This document shows, piece by piece, positions 6,803 to 7,002 of a stretch of DNA of 7,002 nucleotides (position 1 is the first letter of the stretch; the number at the start of each line of letters is the position of its first letter). The notes under the pieces are model-generated. The model was given only the letters and a program-made list of their open reading frames with translations, was not told where the DNA came from and ran no database searches. The position numbers and the translations under genes are program-made. Origin of the DNA: Kiritimatiellia bacterium (GTDB lineage Bacteria; Verrucomicrobiota; Kiritimatiellia; RFP12; DVOR01). Where the stretch lies: assembly GCA_017548245.1 (NCBI GenBank), contig JAFYMU010000090.1, positions 1-7,002 of the forward strand. The letters run 5' to 3'.

Positions 6803-6836
6803 TCGCGCTTGCTTTGAGATGAAATTCAAGCGCGAT
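6802..6836. repeat. Perfect 10-bp inverted repeat between the two arrays
   Basis: ATCGCGCTTG (6802-6811) is matched by its exact reverse complement at 6827-6836, with a 15-base loop. Its centre, 6819, is exactly midway between the last centre of array A (6786) and the first of array B (6852). The loop contains TTTGAGATGAAA (6813-6824), close to the array B motif. No T-run follows on either strand, so it is not an intrinsic terminator. Confidence 0.85.
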
Positions 6837-6845
6837 GCCCGACCC

Positions 6846-6968
6846 ATTTGACTGAAAGTGACTTTAAGTTTGACTGAAACTCAAATCACGTTTGACTGAA
6901 ACTTAAATCAGGTTTGACTGAAAGTGAGAATAAGTTTGACTGAAAGTGAAGTTGAGTTTCAGTCAAAC
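6846..6968. repeat. Array B: six copies of TTTGACTGAAA at 22-bp period, last copy inverted
   Basis: TTTGACTGAAA starts at 6847, 6869, 6891, 6913 and 6935, and its exact reverse complement TTTCAGTCAAA starts at 6957. All six starts are exactly 22 bp apart, including the inverted one. Copies 2-5 are preceded by G, as is the inverted copy. Two linker types occur: copies 1, 4 and 5 continue with GTGA, copies 2 and 3 with CTYAAATCA. The motif is a near-palindrome of the form TTTSASTSAAA. A 22-bp period is about two helical turns, so all sites face the same side of the DNA. Confidence 0.94.
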
Positions 6969-6991
6969 TGGCGGACAAAAAGGCTTGGATT

Positions 6992-6997
6992 GGAGGG
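6992..6997 (+). promoter_or_regulatory. Ribosome binding site of a gene starting beyond the right edge (probable)
   Basis: GGAGGG ends five bases before the window edge, so a start codon at or just after 7003 would have normal spacing. This suggests that the arrays lie directly upstream of a rightward gene. Without the next bases this is inference. Confidence 0.45.
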
Positions 6998-7002
6998 CAA
7001 CC

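Larger units (their letters stand above)
6482..7002. other. Gene-poor right end with repeat arrays
   Basis: No convincing protein gene or structural RNA was found in these 521 bases. From 6608 to about 6700 the plus strand is strongly C-rich and G-poor with no visible structure. From 6715 to 6968 it consists of two 22-bp-period arrays with an inverted repeat between them (separate entries). The 34 bases after the arrays hold a ribosome site but no recognisable -10/-35 pair. On the plus strand each TTTGACTGAAA copy carries TGA in two frames, and because the period is not a multiple of three the stops fall in all frames, so the second array is non-coding on that strand. Confidence 0.75.

Noticed and set aside
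6715..6968. CRISPR array
   Set aside because: The period is 22 bp with 11-13 conserved bases and 9-11-base linkers that resemble each other. CRISPR arrays have longer repeats and unique spacers of about 26-40 bases. No cas genes are seen.
6880..7002. Minus-strand frame open from the right edge into array B (about 40 codons, ending at a TGA in the array)
   Set aside because: It is kept open only because the reverse complement of the repeat lacks stops. The residues look non-natural and the ribosome site on the other strand fits a rightward gene better, though a gene end cannot be fully excluded.

Overview
The window looks like chromosomal DNA from a host-associated bacterium, probably of the PVC superphylum (Kiritimatiellota/Lentisphaerota-like). 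This is inferred from three things. The gene set is a Bacteroides-type secreted sialidase, a family of sugar-nucleotidyltransferases shared by Bacteroidota and PVC gut bacteria, and a proteobacterial-type long HrpA. Strong AAAGGAG/AAGGAGT ribosome sites and a good sigma70-like promoter argue against Bacteroidota. One hypothetical secreted protein has a beta-rich region ending in TRFFFVQAS, a style I associate with PVC secreted proteins. No rRNA, tRNA, CRISPR array or insertion sequence was seen.

Layout. Positions 1-1828 (+) hold the C-terminal half of the RNA helicase HrpA, whose motor domains lie off the left edge. After a 103-bp gap comes a probable transcription unit on +: an exo-alpha-sialidase with a signal peptide (1932-3392), a DnaQ-type DEDDh 3'-5' exonuclease (3413-4015) and a CPBP-family intramembrane protease (4012-4671). 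The last two overlap by ATGA, and the unit ends at a strong intrinsic terminator (4696-4732). A probably exported hypothetical protein follows (4767-5444, +). It converges on a nucleotidyltransferase on the minus strand (5473-6396), with one hairpin between them. That hairpin is the minus-strand gene's terminator and also encodes the last residues of the hypothetical protein. The nucleotidyltransferase has its own clear promoter at 6453-6481.

The right end (6482-7002) has no convincing gene but holds the most unusual structure. Four copies of a palindrome (AATGGWCCATTGT) repeat every 22 bp at 6715-6793. Six copies of TTTGACTGAAA repeat every 22 bp at 6847-6967, the last one inverted. The two arrays use different motifs but share the same 22-bp register: their nearest centres are 66 bp apart (3 x 22). 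The two empty slots between them hold the arms of a perfect 10-bp inverted repeat. A GGAGGG ribosome site at 6992-6997 suggests that a rightward gene begins just past the window edge, so the block probably sits in that gene's control region. Iteron-like or partition-site-like roles are also possible.

How the genes work together: the sialidase would release sialic acid from host glycans outside the cytoplasm, and the nucleotidyltransferase would activate a sugar phosphate for surface-glycan synthesis. No sialic acid uptake or catabolism genes are present here. The exonuclease and the protease look like co-transcribed neighbours rather than pathway partners.
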